64,000 nt of DNA, from contig JACKEN010000007.1 of the NCBI GenBank assembly GCA_020632995.1, positions 124,001 to 188,000 on the forward strand, in the 5' to 3' direction. This document shows, piece after piece, positions 12,390 to 21,834 of the stretch. Source of the stretch: Deltaproteobacteria bacterium. GTDB taxonomy: Bacteria > Myxococcota > Kuafuiibacteriia > Kuafuiibacteriales > Kuafuiibacteriaceae. The position numbers and the translations under genes were made by a program. Below the pieces are notes generated by a model, which saw nothing but the letters and a program-made list of their open reading frames with translations, searched no databases and was not told the DNA's origin. How positions within the stretch are numbered: position 1 is the first letter of the stretch; the number at the start of each line of letters is the position of its first letter.

Positions 12390-13775
12390 ATGCGAAAAGA
12401 CCTCGCCGCCGTCGCCCTGTTGGGCCTCGGCCTGACCCACTGCGCGCCGGGCGCCGCCCCCGACGTCGCCACCGCCCGACGCGCCGTGCTCACCGACTGT
12501 GAGTACCTGAACCCGACGCTGCACGCCCCGCTGCCCACCCCGGTGCGCTTCGACCAGGAGCTCCTGATCACCGACCTCGCCGTCGTCGAGGACCCCTGCC
12601 GCACCGACAACCTGGCCTCGGGCTGCCCCTCGGGCACGGTGGGGGTCTGGACCTTCAAGGCCCTGATGACCCGGATGGCCGGCACCCGCCCGGTGGGGGT
12701 GTTCGTCGGGGACTGGCTGGCCACCTTCGAGACCGCCCAGACCGTGAACGGCTTCACGCTCCCCGCCCGGGCCGACGCCCGCGCCAACTTCATCGATCCG
12801 TGGGTCGTGGCCAGCGGCTGCGGCGCGGGGGACCCGATCACCGGCGCGGGCGCCTGCGCGCTGGACCTGGACAACGCGCCGTTCCGCCTGCTCGCCATCG
12901 TGAACCGGGTGGACCAGTCCGGGCCTGGCTTCGGCGCCTCGGAGCCCGGGGAGGCCCGCTTCGTCTTCGGCATGCTGGACGCCAGCACCGGCAGCGCGCT
13001 GCCGGGCACGGTGATCTTCGAGTACAAGCTCCCCACCACCCGCGACGCGTTCTTCTGGGCGTCGGCCTGGCACCAGCTCAGCAGCATCACCCCCGGCACC
13101 GCGCCCTACCTCAGCCACCTGCAGTGGCTCCTCGACGAGATCACCCTGCCCGGCAAGATGCCTGGCGCGCCCAACAACGGCAGCGCCATCGGCCAGGTCC
13201 GCACCAACGAGCGCGTCATGGACGCGGTGTGGGAGCTGCGCGAGTACACCCTCCAGGGCCGCCCGCTGACGCGGAACCGCTGGTCGCTCGTGAACCACCC
13301 CCTCGCCCAGACTCCCGACGACAGCCTCAACGCCAGCGGCCCGCTGGACGCCTACCTGGTGGCGAACGAGCCCGCGATCCTGAGCGAGACCCACGTGGTG
13401 GACCCCAGCCTCATCGGCGGCGGCAGCACCGCCCCCCTGACCTGGAACGTCAGCGGCGGCAGCGTCGGCCTCTCCCCTGACGCGCGGCACCTCTTCGCCC
13501 TCGCCACCTGCAATGGCTGCCACCACGACGAGACCGGCACCCCCTTCGTGCACGTGGACAACCGGGCCTCGGGGAGCACCGCGCCGCTGTCCGGGTTCCT
13601 CTCCGTCGCGCCGCGCCGCGGGGCGGGCGGCAGCCCCGCCACCTCACACGCGGTCACGGACCCCGTCACGGGGGCCACGTTCCAGTACAACGAGCCGTGG
13701 CGCCGGACCTGCGAGGTCACGCGCATCCTCAACGGCGATCCTGACCCCTACACCAAGGCGAGCGGCGCGCACTGA
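12390..13775 (+). CDS. Secreted lipoprotein with one CxxCH haem-type motif, unknown function
   Basis: 461 residues from ATG 12390. The N-terminus MRKDLAAVALLGLGLTHCAP looks like a lipoprotein signal, although the lipobox (LTHC) is not canonical. The body has conserved-looking strands (LLAIVNRVDQSG, EARFVFGMLD, FFWASAWHQLSS) and, near residue 375, ATCNGCHHDETGTPF, a CxxCH that could bind haem c. This architecture recurs in myxobacterial surface proteins, but I know no assigned function. It is transcribed away from the sigma operon and converges on the RIFT-barrel gene with a 22-base gap. Confidence 0.7.
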   Translation: MRKDLAAVALLGLGLTHCAPGAAPDVATARRAVLTDCEYLNPTLHAPLPTPVRFDQELLITDLAVVEDPCRTDNLASGCPSGTVGVWTFKALMTRMAGTRPVGVFVGDWLATFETAQTVNGFTLPARADARANFIDPWVVASGCGAGDPITGAGACALDLDNAPFRLLAIVNRVDQSGPGFGASEPGEARFVFGMLDASTGSALPGTVIFEYKLPTTRDAFFWASAWHQLSSITPGTAPYLSHLQWLLDEITLPGKMPGAPNNGSAIGQVRTNERVMDAVWELREYTLQGRPLTRNRWSLVNHPLAQTPDDSLNASGPLDAYLVANEPAILSETHVVDPSLIGGGSTAPLTWNVSGGSVGLSPDARHLFALATCNGCHHDETGTPFVHVDNRASGSTAPLSGFLSVAPRRGAGGSPATSHAVTDPVTGATFQYNEPWRRTCEVTRILNGDPDPYTKASGAH

Positions 13776-13782
13776 GCCGCGC

Positions 13783-13796
13783 GCAAGAACGCTTGC
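13783..13796. repeat. Intergenic copy of the interspersed GCAA-N6-TTGC inverted repeat
   Basis: This is the only exact copy found outside a gene. It fills most of the 22-base gap between two convergent genes. The other exact copies start at 625, 1941, 4941, 11324, 15150, 18059, 21836, 22189, 23356, 33598, 43249, 44352, 51408, 56029 and 58864. No T-run follows, so it is not an intrinsic terminator. See findings for the genome-scale argument. Confidence 0.6.
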
Positions 13797-13797
13797 A

Positions 13798-16617
13798 TCA
13801 CGGGCAGCTCGAGAGCGCCCCCGCCGCCTCCGCCGACAGCGCGAACGCCTGGCCGGACTCCTTGCCCCAGATGTGGAAGTTCACGTCGGTGTCCTGGAGG
13901 CTGTTCATGTGCTGGGTGAACGCGGCGGGGAGCCACGCGCAGACCTGATCGGGATCCACGGGATCCGCGGCGAGGACCAGCCCGAACACGTTCAGGAAGG
14001 CCATCAGCCCGTTGTTGTAGAACAGGTTGTTGTTCTCGCCGTTGGTGATCTTCTGGCAGGACGCGTTGTCGACCCCGCTCTGGTTGGCGGTGCAGCTGTA
14101 CACCGTGCGCCAGGTGCTCCCCGCGCGCGCGAAGTCCGGCAGGCCCTGCCCGTTCAGCACCGCGAAGTTCTGGGCCGAGCGCTGCCCGGAGGTGGTGACC
14201 CACTGGGCGAGGCCGGGGTCGCGCAGCCAGCGCGAGGTGCGGATGGCCCACTCCATCCCCACCGGGAGCATCCAGCCCTGGGTGCTCCCGCAGCGGCCGA
14301 GCGCCTTCGCGTCGTTGTAGCCGCTGCCGCTGAGGTAGCACATGTGCCCGTCGATCAGGGTGCGGCCCTGCATCCAGCCCACGTAGTCCTTGATCTTCAC
14401 CCGCAGGTTGTCGGCGAGGGCGGGGTTGCGCCCGAACTCGGCGCCGTCGGTGAGGACCTCCAGGCGCTGCTCGGAGAGGCGCGACAGGTCGACCTCGAGG
14501 TACTCCTCGGGGCGGGCCGGCGGCGCCCCGAACGCGTTCACCACGCTCTCCCCCGCCTCCTCGAAGAAGTCCACGAAGCGGGCGTCGCCGGTGGCGAGGA
14601 ACGCCAGCTTCAGGGTCTTGTCATAGGAGTAGTCGGCCACGCAGCGGTCGCGCCGGTTGTTGAGGCCCTCGCGGTAGTCGCCCGCGTAGCCGCGGGAGTC
14701 GCCGTAGCACACCGCGAGCCCCATCACCGAGGAGTCGGTGATCTTGTCGTGGTAGGTCCGCACCGCGAGGGTCTCGATGTACGTCAGCGCCTCGCCGAGC
14801 GAGAAGTCGTAGATGAAGTCGTTGTTGCCGGTGCGGAAGAACTCGTCGATGCCCGGCTTCGACCAGTTCCAGTAGTTGTTGTCGCCGCCCTCGTACAGGG
14901 CGGTGCGCCGGGTGGCGCAGTTGTACTCCGCGTAGCAGGACGAGCGCGGCAGGTCCGGCCAGATCTGGACGCCGGTCACCCGCAGGTCGCGCAGGTACGT
15001 CTTCGTCCGCTGGTGGATGTCGGCCATCTTGGCCACGTAGGCGGCCGCCGGCCCCTGGGCCGCGCTCGCCGCGTAGGGCCCGATGGTGCGGGTGGTGTTG
15101 AGGTAGCTCGGCGCGGGCGTCCCGAGGAGCGGGCGCTCCGCGTGGAGCTGCAAGGCGTCTTGCCCCGCCGGCGCACCCCGGCCGAACTCCAGCGCGGCCT
15201 GGGTGTAGATGCCGCGCGCGCCACCCACGTACATCGCGGTGGAGGTCATCTCGACCACCACGCTCTGGGTGGTCTCGTTCCACGACAGGGCCTGGGGCTC
15301 GCGCACGTTCATCCGGCCGAGGGTCGCGGTGATGTGCATCCCGTTGCCGGCCGCGGCGAGGTAGGGGTGGTCGGCGAACTCACCCGTCTCGAGGCTGTTG
15401 CCGCCGCCGGTCACCGCGTAGCGCACCGCGATGTCGCCCGGGGCCCGCTTCTGTTGCTCGACCCGCACCGCCTCGGTGCCGGGCCGCGTGAACACCTGCT
15501 GATCCGCGCGCACCGTGATCTCGCTCGCCCCGCCGGCGAAGGGCACCCGCATCCACGCGCCGCCCAGCTGGGTGCGGTTGGAGACCCCGTCCGCCCCCCA
15601 GCCGGCCACGTCGCCGTAGTAGTAGGTGTGGTCGACCTTCACCGTGCCCGAGCCGGCGTAGAAGGACATCCGCAGGGTGTAGGCGAGGTCGCGCGCGCCG
15701 CCCTGGGCCGCGTAGTAGCCCCGCGCGGCCACCGTCACCACCTGCGGCCCGCGCCGCTCGAGGGCGAGGGACCACGGCGCCTGCGCCCCGATCTCCTTCA
15801 GGCCCATGTGGTCGAGGACGAAGCTGGCCTGCCCCGCTGCAAGCTCGCTTACGGTATCGAAGCCCCCCTGCCCGTCGGGCAGCTCCACCTTCGAGAGCCC
15901 GCGGAAGGTCTGGCGGTCGATGGTGAAGCGGGCCACCCCGGTGTCTACCACCCACGCCTGGGCCGACTCCGTGACGCTGAGGGTGGTCGACTCGCCGGGG
16001 TTGTCGACGATGCTCTCGACCTGCCACCGCGCTTCGGTGCCCGGGGCGGGCACCGCGCTCACGTGGGCGTAGGCGTAGCGGATGGGCTTGCCGCAGTCCG
16101 AGGGCGCGACGCCCTCCCAGCGGCTGAGGACCTCGAACTGGGCGGGGAGCCGGTTGCCGGCGTCGTCCTTCACCACCAGGCTGTTGAGCGAGTACAGGGC
16201 CTCGGCGTCCGAGAAGGGCACGAGGAAGCTGGTCACCGCGGGTGAGCGCGCCACGCTGTTGGTGGTGTCGTTGACGATGATCGGGATCTGGAGGCTGTGC
16301 CCGTTGTCGGGGCACTCGTCGTAGACGACGTTCACCACCGACGCGTCGGGCGGCGCCACGATCACGCCGCTGTCGCGGTTGGTGACCACGCCGCCGTCGA
16401 CGCCGCTGTCCACCGGGTTGCCGCGATCATCGAAGCCCGCGTCGGGGTAGTAGCTGCCGCCGTCGACCGGGTTGCCCGCGTCGTCGAAGCCGCCGTCGAC
16501 GTAGACCGGCTCGCGCTTGGCGATCTGGACGCCGGACCGCGCGTTGGGCACGCAGGCCCCAGCGGCCACCATCAGGAACAGGGGGGCGGCGAAGGCCGTG
16601 GATATCGAGCGGGTCAT
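13798..16617 (-). CDS. Large secreted lipoprotein, PcRGLX/YetA-like RIFT-barrel family (possible polysaccharide lyase)
   Basis: 939 residues. The signal peptide ends VAAGAC (lipobox). A linker of Asp/Gly/Pro repeats follows, including FDDAGNPVDGG and FDDRGNPVDSG, two near-identical units. The core begins IPIIVNDTTN and contains LNSLVVKDDAGNRLPAQFEVLSRW and WVVDTGVARFTIDRQTF, which I associate with the RIFT-barrel N-terminal domain of exo-rhamnogalacturonan lyase-like proteins. The C-terminal half is helical with many aromatics (YNCATRRTALYEGGDNNYWNW), consistent with an (alpha/alpha) toroid. It may cut acidic polysaccharide outside the cell. The family call is from motif memory and needs a profile search. 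A GGAG ribosome site sits 6-7 bases before the ATG. Confidence 0.5.
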   Translation of the reverse strand: MTRSISTAFAAPLFLMVAAGACVPNARSGVQIAKREPVYVDGGFDDAGNPVDGGSYYPDAGFDDRGNPVDSGVDGGVVTNRDSGVIVAPPDASVVNVVYDECPDNGHSLQIPIIVNDTTNSVARSPAVTSFLVPFSDAEALYSLNSLVVKDDAGNRLPAQFEVLSRWEGVAPSDCGKPIRYAYAHVSAVPAPGTEARWQVESIVDNPGESTTLSVTESAQAWVVDTGVARFTIDRQTFRGLSKVELPDGQGGFDTVSELAAGQASFVLDHMGLKEIGAQAPWSLALERRGPQVVTVAARGYYAAQGGARDLAYTLRMSFYAGSGTVKVDHTYYYGDVAGWGADGVSNRTQLGGAWMRVPFAGGASEITVRADQQVFTRPGTEAVRVEQQKRAPGDIAVRYAVTGGGNSLETGEFADHPYLAAAGNGMHITATLGRMNVREPQALSWNETTQSVVVEMTSTAMYVGGARGIYTQAALEFGRGAPAGQDALQLHAERPLLGTPAPSYLNTTRTIGPYAASAAQGPAAAYVAKMADIHQRTKTYLRDLRVTGVQIWPDLPRSSCYAEYNCATRRTALYEGGDNNYWNWSKPGIDEFFRTGNNDFIYDFSLGEALTYIETLAVRTYHDKITDSSVMGLAVCYGDSRGYAGDYREGLNNRRDRCVADYSYDKTLKLAFLATGDARFVDFFEEAGESVVNAFGAPPARPEEYLEVDLSRLSEQRLEVLTDGAEFGRNPALADNLRVKIKDYVGWMQGRTLIDGHMCYLSGSGYNDAKALGRCGSTQGWMLPVGMEWAIRTSRWLRDPGLAQWVTTSGQRSAQNFAVLNGQGLPDFARAGSTWRTVYSCTANQSGVDNASCQKITNGENNNLFYNNGLMAFLNVFGLVLAADPVDPDQVCAWLPAAFTQHMNSLQDTDVNFHIWGKESGQAFALSAEAAGALSSCP

Positions 16618-16746
16618 GCAATCTCCCGAGTGTAGTGTAGTACCTCGACGGGCTCTGCCCCAGCACTACGGCCCCAGGTCGGGTTCGGGCGCCTCCGAGG
16701 GCTCGGCCCGGGCGATTCTCGGCGATTTCGGCGCCGCCTACCCGAG

Positions 16747-18381
16747 TTAACCCTCGCTCGCGAGGGGGGAGGAGCGGTGGTGCACCACCGCCTGCACCTT
16801 CCCTACACGGCGGGACTCCATGTCCGCGTAGACCCCCTCGAGCTCCACCTCGATCCCCCGCAGGGGCGCCGACTCCACGAAGTCCTGCAGCTTCTCGCGG
16901 ATGTCGAAGTCGATGAACTCCGCCCCGGTGGCGTCGATCTTCAGGCGGGTGCCGTCGGGGAGGCCGCGGAGCACGTTCATCAACGCGGGCACGTGGATGA
17001 AGGAGACGTCCTTGTTGATCCGCAAGACGACCTGCTCACCCTCCTGGGCCATCGTGAAGGTGCGGTGCGCCTTGTTGCGGAGCACGAAGACCAGGCCCAC
17101 CACCAACCCCACCAGCACCCCGCGGAGCAGGTCGGTGAAGAGGATGGCCACCACCGTGACCGCGAAGGGGACGAACTGGTCCATGCCGTGGCCCCAGAGC
17201 TTCCTCACGAGGCTGGGGCGCACCAGCTTGTAGCCCACCTGCAAGAGGATCGCGGCGAGGCAGGCGAGGGGCACCATCATGATGTACCTGCTCAAGAAGA
17301 GCACCGCCCCGAGGAGGAACGCGCCGTGCACCACCGCCGACAGGCGGGTGCGGCCGCCAGCGGCGACGTTGGCGGAGGAGCGCACGATCACCGAGGTGAT
17401 GGGGAGCCCGCCCAGGAAGCCGCTGACGGTGTTGCCCAGGCCCTGGGCCACCAGCTCACGGCTGGTTGGGGTAGCGCGGCGCTGCGGGTCGAGGCCGTCC
17501 ACCGCCTCCACGCTGAGGAGGGTCTCGATGCTCGCGACGAGCGCGATGGTCACCGCCACCGTCCAGGTGGCGGGGCTCGCGAGCGCGCCCCAGTCGGGGC
17601 TGTGCAGCGCCGCCCACAGCCCCATGGGGCCGTCGACGGTGGGGAGCGAGACGAGGTGGGTGGGGGCGAGCGCCATCTCGGGGGCGTAGGCCAACAGGAG
17701 CATGTTCACCCCGGTGCCGGCGAGCACCACCATCAGCGCGGCGGGCAGGAAAGGCAGCTTGCCGAAGGGGGTCTTGGGCCACCCGATGAGGAGCGCGAGG
17801 GAGAGGGCCGAGATCAGCACCGCGCCCCACTCGAAGGCGGACAGGGCGTGGGTGATGAGGCTGAAGGTGTTCTCGCCGGTCGGGGCGAGGAAGGCGTCGG
17901 AGCCGAAGGACTCCACGTCGTAGCCCACCGCGTGGGGGAGCTGCTTCAAGATCAGGATGAGGCCGATGGCGGCGAGCATCCCCTTGATCACCGAGGACGG
18001 CACCAGCGCCCCGAGGCCGCCCGCCCGCAGGGCGCCGAGCCCCGCCTGGAGCACGCCTGCAAGCACGGTTGCGGTGAGGAACGCCTCGAAGCTCCCCAGG
18101 TCCGCCACCCCGGTGAGCACGATCGCGGTGAGGCCGGCCGCCGGGCCGCTCACCGACAGCGGCGCGCGGCTCACCAACGGCACCACCAGCCCGCCCACGA
18201 TGCCCGCGACGATCCCCGACAACAGCGGCACCCCGCTCGCGAGCGCGATACCGAGGCAGAGCGGCAGCGCTACGAGGAACACCACCAACCCGGCCGGGAG
18301 GTCCAAGCGGGCGGTCTGCAGGGGGTGGATCTCGTCCAACGGTCGGGTGGGGATGGCGGCGGTACTCGTTGGGGCACTCAT
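16747..18381 (-). CDS. SulP family inorganic anion transporter
   Basis: 544 residues. The N-terminal 430 residues have about 11-12 hydrophobic helices and SulP signatures: DLPAGLVVFLVALPLCLGIALASG near the start, then SVSGPAAGLTAIV, and GFLGGLPITSVIVRSSANVAAGGRTRLSAVVHG. A C-terminal soluble segment (VLRINKDVSFIHVPALMNVL, IDATGAEFIDFDI) has the shape of a STAS domain, the usual regulatory module. Substrate could be bicarbonate, sulphate or another anion; no carbonic anhydrase gene is adjacent to settle it. The 112-base upstream region is unusually A/T-rich for this window (two TTTTC runs around 18430-18450) and probably holds the promoter. Confidence 0.85.
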   Translation of the reverse strand: MSAPTSTAAIPTRPLDEIHPLQTARLDLPAGLVVFLVALPLCLGIALASGVPLLSGIVAGIVGGLVVPLVSRAPLSVSGPAAGLTAIVLTGVADLGSFEAFLTATVLAGVLQAGLGALRAGGLGALVPSSVIKGMLAAIGLILILKQLPHAVGYDVESFGSDAFLAPTGENTFSLITHALSAFEWGAVLISALSLALLIGWPKTPFGKLPFLPAALMVVLAGTGVNMLLLAYAPEMALAPTHLVSLPTVDGPMGLWAALHSPDWGALASPATWTVAVTIALVASIETLLSVEAVDGLDPQRRATPTSRELVAQGLGNTVSGFLGGLPITSVIVRSSANVAAGGRTRLSAVVHGAFLLGAVLFLSRYIMMVPLACLAAILLQVGYKLVRPSLVRKLWGHGMDQFVPFAVTVVAILFTDLLRGVLVGLVVGLVFVLRNKAHRTFTMAQEGEQVVLRINKDVSFIHVPALMNVLRGLPDGTRLKIDATGAEFIDFDIREKLQDFVESAPLRGIEVELEGVYADMESRRVGKVQAVVHHRSSPLASEG

Positions 18382-18493
18382 GGGGTCGACTTGGAACCCC
18401 AGGATATTGATCGGGATTCCGAGATGCGAGCGTTTTCCAGCATTTTCTAGCCTGAAACCCCGAGCGTATGTCGGCCCCCGTGGGTGGCGGTGC

Positions 18494-20155
18494 TCAGCGG
18501 GGGGCCAGCAAGCTCGGCGCGTAGCCCTCGGGGGCCTCGAAGCCCAGCAGCTCCAGCGCGGTGGCGGCCACGTTGGCGAGGCCGGGGCCGGCGAGGTCGG
18601 CGCGCAGGCCGAAGCGGGCCGCGGGGTCGTACAGGTGGAACGGCACCGGGTTCAGGGTGTGCGAGGTCTTGGCCTCGTACCCGCCTGCGGGGTTGCGCTT
18701 GAAGTCCTTGGCCTTCTTGTCCCACATGTACATCTCGTCTGCGTTGCCGTGGTCCGCGGTGACCAGCGCGACTCCGCCCGCCTTCTTCACCGCGGCGAGC
18801 ACCCGGGCGAGGCAGAGGTCCACCGTCTGCACCGCCAGCACCGCCGCCTCGCGGTGCCCGGTGTGCCCCACCATGTCGCCGTTGGCGTAGTTGATGCGGA
18901 GCAGGTCGAAGCGCCCCGAGGCGAGCGCTGTGATCGTGGCGTCGGTGATCTGGGCCGCCTGCATCCAGGGGCGCTGCTCGAAGGGGAGCCGATCGGAGGG
19001 GACCTCCAGGTACTCCTCGCGGGTCTCGTCGAACATGCCGCCCCGGTTGCCGTTCCAGAAGTAGGTCACGTGCCCGAACTTCTGGGTCTCGGAGCACGCG
19101 AAGATCCGCGCCCCGTTCTTCACCAGGTACTCACCCATGGTGTGGTCGATGGCGGGGGGCCGCACCAGGTAGCGGCTGGGGATGTGGTAGTCGCCGTCGT
19201 ACTCCATCATCCCCGCGTACAGGACGTCGGGGCGCGGGCCGCGCTCGAACGCGGTGAAGTCCTCCTGCTCGAAGGCCCGGCTGATCTCGATCGCCCGGTC
19301 GCCGCGGAAGTTGAAGAAGATGACGCTGTCGCCGTCGCGGATGGGCCCCGCGGGGCCATCGGCGTCGCCGATGACGAAGGCGGGGAGGTCCTGATCGATG
19401 ATCCCGGGCTGCTCGTCCCGGAGGGTCTCGACCGCCAGCTTGCACGAGGGAAAGCGCCGGCCCTCGCCGAGCACGTGGGTCTTCCAGCCGAGCGCGACCA
19501 TGTCCCAGTCCGCCTCGTAGCGATCCATGGTGACCTTCATGCGGCCGCCGCCGGACGCGATGCGGAACGTGCGCCCCTCACGCCCGTGGTGCCGGGCGAG
19601 GCAGGCCTCGAGGGCCTCGACGTAGGTCAGGGCGGAGGTCTCGGGCACGTCGCGACCGTCGAGCAGGGGGTGCACGAAGAGCCGCTTCACCCCCTCCTCG
19701 GCCGCGCGATCGATCATCTGCACGAGGTGATCGATGTGGCTGTGCACGTTGCCGTCGGAGAGCAGCCCGATGAAGTGCAAGGCGCCGCCCGAGCTCCTGG
19801 CCCGGCCGGTGAGGGCCTGCCACGCGTCCCCCGCGAACAGGCGCCCCTCGGCCAGGGCCGCGTTCACCAGCTTCGCGCCCTGATCGAAGACCCGCCCCGC
19901 GCCGAGGGCGTTGTGCCCTACCTCACTGTTCCCCATGTCGTCGTCACTCGGCAGGCCCACCGCGGTGCCGTGCGCCTTGAGGGTGAGGTAGGGGGCCTCG
20001 GCCTGGAGGCGATCGAGGGTGGGGGTGCGGGCCAGACGCACCGCGTTACCGGCGTTGTCGGGCCCGACTCCGACGCCGTCCATCACCACGATGAGGACGG
20101 GCCCGGCGGCCTTGGTCTCGGTGCGTCGAAGCGACCAGTTCATGGGCCGGACCAT
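18494..20155 (-). CDS. gpmI: 2,3-bisphosphoglycerate-independent phosphoglycerate mutase
   Basis: Interconverts 3- and 2-phosphoglycerate in glycolysis using two metal ions (Mn in many bacteria). MGNSEVGHNALGAG holds the catalytic phosphoserine, DGVGVG the first metal-binding Asp, DGRDVPETSA and FNFRGDRA substrate contacts, and TADHGNADEM the second metal cluster. 553 residues, a little longer than the usual 510-550. ATG 20155 is used; ATG 20143 (MNWSLRR) is equally possible, with no strong ribosome site at either. It is divergent from glutamate dehydrogenase across a 134-base promoter region. Confidence 0.93.
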   Translation of the reverse strand: MVRPMNWSLRRTETKAAGPVLIVVMDGVGVGPDNAGNAVRLARTPTLDRLQAEAPYLTLKAHGTAVGLPSDDDMGNSEVGHNALGAGRVFDQGAKLVNAALAEGRLFAGDAWQALTGRARSSGGALHFIGLLSDGNVHSHIDHLVQMIDRAAEEGVKRLFVHPLLDGRDVPETSALTYVEALEACLARHHGREGRTFRIASGGGRMKVTMDRYEADWDMVALGWKTHVLGEGRRFPSCKLAVETLRDEQPGIIDQDLPAFVIGDADGPAGPIRDGDSVIFFNFRGDRAIEISRAFEQEDFTAFERGPRPDVLYAGMMEYDGDYHIPSRYLVRPPAIDHTMGEYLVKNGARIFACSETQKFGHVTYFWNGNRGGMFDETREEYLEVPSDRLPFEQRPWMQAAQITDATITALASGRFDLLRINYANGDMVGHTGHREAAVLAVQTVDLCLARVLAAVKKAGGVALVTADHGNADEMYMWDKKAKDFKRNPAGGYEAKTSHTLNPVPFHLYDPAARFGLRADLAGPGLANVAATALELLGFEAPEGYAPSLLAPR

Positions 20156-20252
20156 GGTCGATGTCGGGGTGCGTTGTCGAGCGTCCTTCGTCTCGGAAAT
20201 TGACGGTGCATCAACGCGCAACCGGGGACCGATCGGGCCATGCCGAAGACGC

Positions 20253-20281
20253 TTGAAAAGGGCCTCGGAGAGGCTCATACA
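20253..20281 (+). promoter_or_regulatory. Candidate promoter for glutamate dehydrogenase
   Basis: TTGAAA (20253-20258) and CATACA (20276-20281) are 17 bases apart, a reasonable sigma70 match. The predicted start of transcription falls at or near ATG 20290, so the mRNA would be almost leaderless unless the true start is the in-frame ATG 20347. Motif evidence only. Confidence 0.25.
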
Positions 20282-20289
20282 CGCCTCGC

Positions 20290-21834
20290 ATGCATCACCA
20301 CGAACAGGATGCCGAACCGACCTCTCTGAACCTGTACGAGCAGGCGATGGGAGTCTTCCGTGACGCCGCGGACCTCATCGATCTGGACCGCCGCGTCCGC
20401 TTGGAGCTGGAGCAGCCCGACTACGAGCACATCTTCTACCTCACCACGCAGCTTCAGGATCGCCTCGTGCCCCTCGCCGAGATCGAGCAGGGCGTACACG
20501 CGAACCTCAAGCCCTCGGTGATCGTCGCCCCCGACGCGCTGGAGCCGCTCTATGACGGCACCTTGATCCTCTCCGCCGGCGCGCTGCGCGAGGGCACCGT
20601 GCACACCGACAACGGGGTCATCCGGCTCGACGGCCGCGGCCTCTATCGGATCGTGCGAGGCACCACCCGCCGCTTCAAGGCGTACCGCGTGCAGCACAAC
20701 CAGGCGCGCGGCCCGTACAAGGGCGGCATCCGCTACCACCAGGACGCGTCGCTCGACCTCTTCAAGGTGCTCGCGTCCGAGATGACCTGGAAGACCGCGA
20801 TCGCCGGCGTGCCCTTCGGCGGCGGCAAGGGCGGCATCCGCATCGACCCGCGCATGTACTCGAAGCGCGAGCTCGAGGCGATCACCCTGCGCTACATGTA
20901 CCGGCTGAAGAGCCTCATCGGCCCCAACCGCGACATCCCGGCCCCCGACGTGGGCACCAACTCCGAGGTCATGGCGTGGATGGTGCGGCAGTTCACCGAC
21001 GGTGAGCTCGAGCCCCACGTGATGCGCGCGGTGGTCACCGGCAAGGACGTGCGGGTCGGCGGCTCCGAGGGCCGCACCGCCGCCACCGGCCAGGGCGTCG
21101 CCTACTGCGTGGAGGACTGGTACCAGGCCCGCGGCAAGAGCCTGAAGGGCGCGCGCCTCGTGGTGCAGGGCTACGGCAACGTGGGCTCCTACGCGGCCAT
21201 GATCCTCTGCCGCATGGGCGCCAAGCTCGTGGCGGTGGCGGACGCCGATGGTGGGATCTACAACCCCAACGGCATCGACCCGGTGGCCCTCACCGACTAC
21301 GTCCACAACAACAAGCAGAACCTGCGGCGCTCGGTGGACGGCTACCCCGAGGCCCAGAAGCTCAACCGCAACGACCTGTGGGACGTCGACGCCGACATCC
21401 TGGTGCCGGCCGCCCTCGGCGATCAGATCGACGGCAAGGTCGCGGAGCGCCTGAAGGTGAAGCTGGTGGCGGAGGGCGCGAACCACCCCACCACCCCCGA
21501 AGGTGACCTCGTCCTGCAGAAGCGCGGCATCGAGCTGATCCCGGACGTCATCGCCAACGCGGGCGGCGTCACCGTCTCCTACTACGAGTGGCTCCAGAAC
21601 AAGCGGATGGAGCACTGGTCGGAGGAGGAGGTGAACGGGAAGCTGGAGAAGGCGATCAAGAACAACTACCGGGTCATCCGGGACATCGCCGAGAACAACC
21701 CCCAGCGCACCGCGGGCCACGACTCCACCAACTACATGGTGGGCAAGCCCATCTTCACCCGCACCGCCGCCATGGTGCTCGCGCTCAAGCGCATCGAGGC
21801 CCACTACCGCCTCGAGGGCTTCTCTCAGAGCTGA
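20290..21834 (+). CDS. Glu/Leu/Phe/Val family dehydrogenase (glutamate dehydrogenase)
   Basis: Catalyses reversible oxidative deamination of glutamate to 2-oxoglutarate, linking nitrogen and carbon metabolism. Visible motifs in order: HNQARGPYKGGIRYH, KTAIAGVPFGGGKGGI with the catalytic Lys, PAPDVGTNSEVMAWM, the NAD(P) Rossmann loop VVQGYGNVGSYAA, and ANHPTTPEGD / NAGGVTVSYYEW. 514 residues, about 60-90 longer than the classic 420-450 residue hexameric enzymes because of an N-terminal extension (LNLYEQAMGVFRDAADLI). Cofactor specificity cannot be read with certainty. It ends tail-to-tail with the GNAT gene, overlapping by 10 bases. Confidence 0.9.
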   Translation: MHHHEQDAEPTSLNLYEQAMGVFRDAADLIDLDRRVRLELEQPDYEHIFYLTTQLQDRLVPLAEIEQGVHANLKPSVIVAPDALEPLYDGTLILSAGALREGTVHTDNGVIRLDGRGLYRIVRGTTRRFKAYRVQHNQARGPYKGGIRYHQDASLDLFKVLASEMTWKTAIAGVPFGGGKGGIRIDPRMYSKRELEAITLRYMYRLKSLIGPNRDIPAPDVGTNSEVMAWMVRQFTDGELEPHVMRAVVTGKDVRVGGSEGRTAATGQGVAYCVEDWYQARGKSLKGARLVVQGYGNVGSYAAMILCRMGAKLVAVADADGGIYNPNGIDPVALTDYVHNNKQNLRRSVDGYPEAQKLNRNDLWDVDADILVPAALGDQIDGKVAERLKVKLVAEGANHPTTPEGDLVLQKRGIELIPDVIANAGGVTVSYYEWLQNKRMEHWSEEEVNGKLEKAIKNNYRVIRDIAENNPQRTAGHDSTNYMVGKPIFTRTAAMVLALKRIEAHYRLEGFSQS

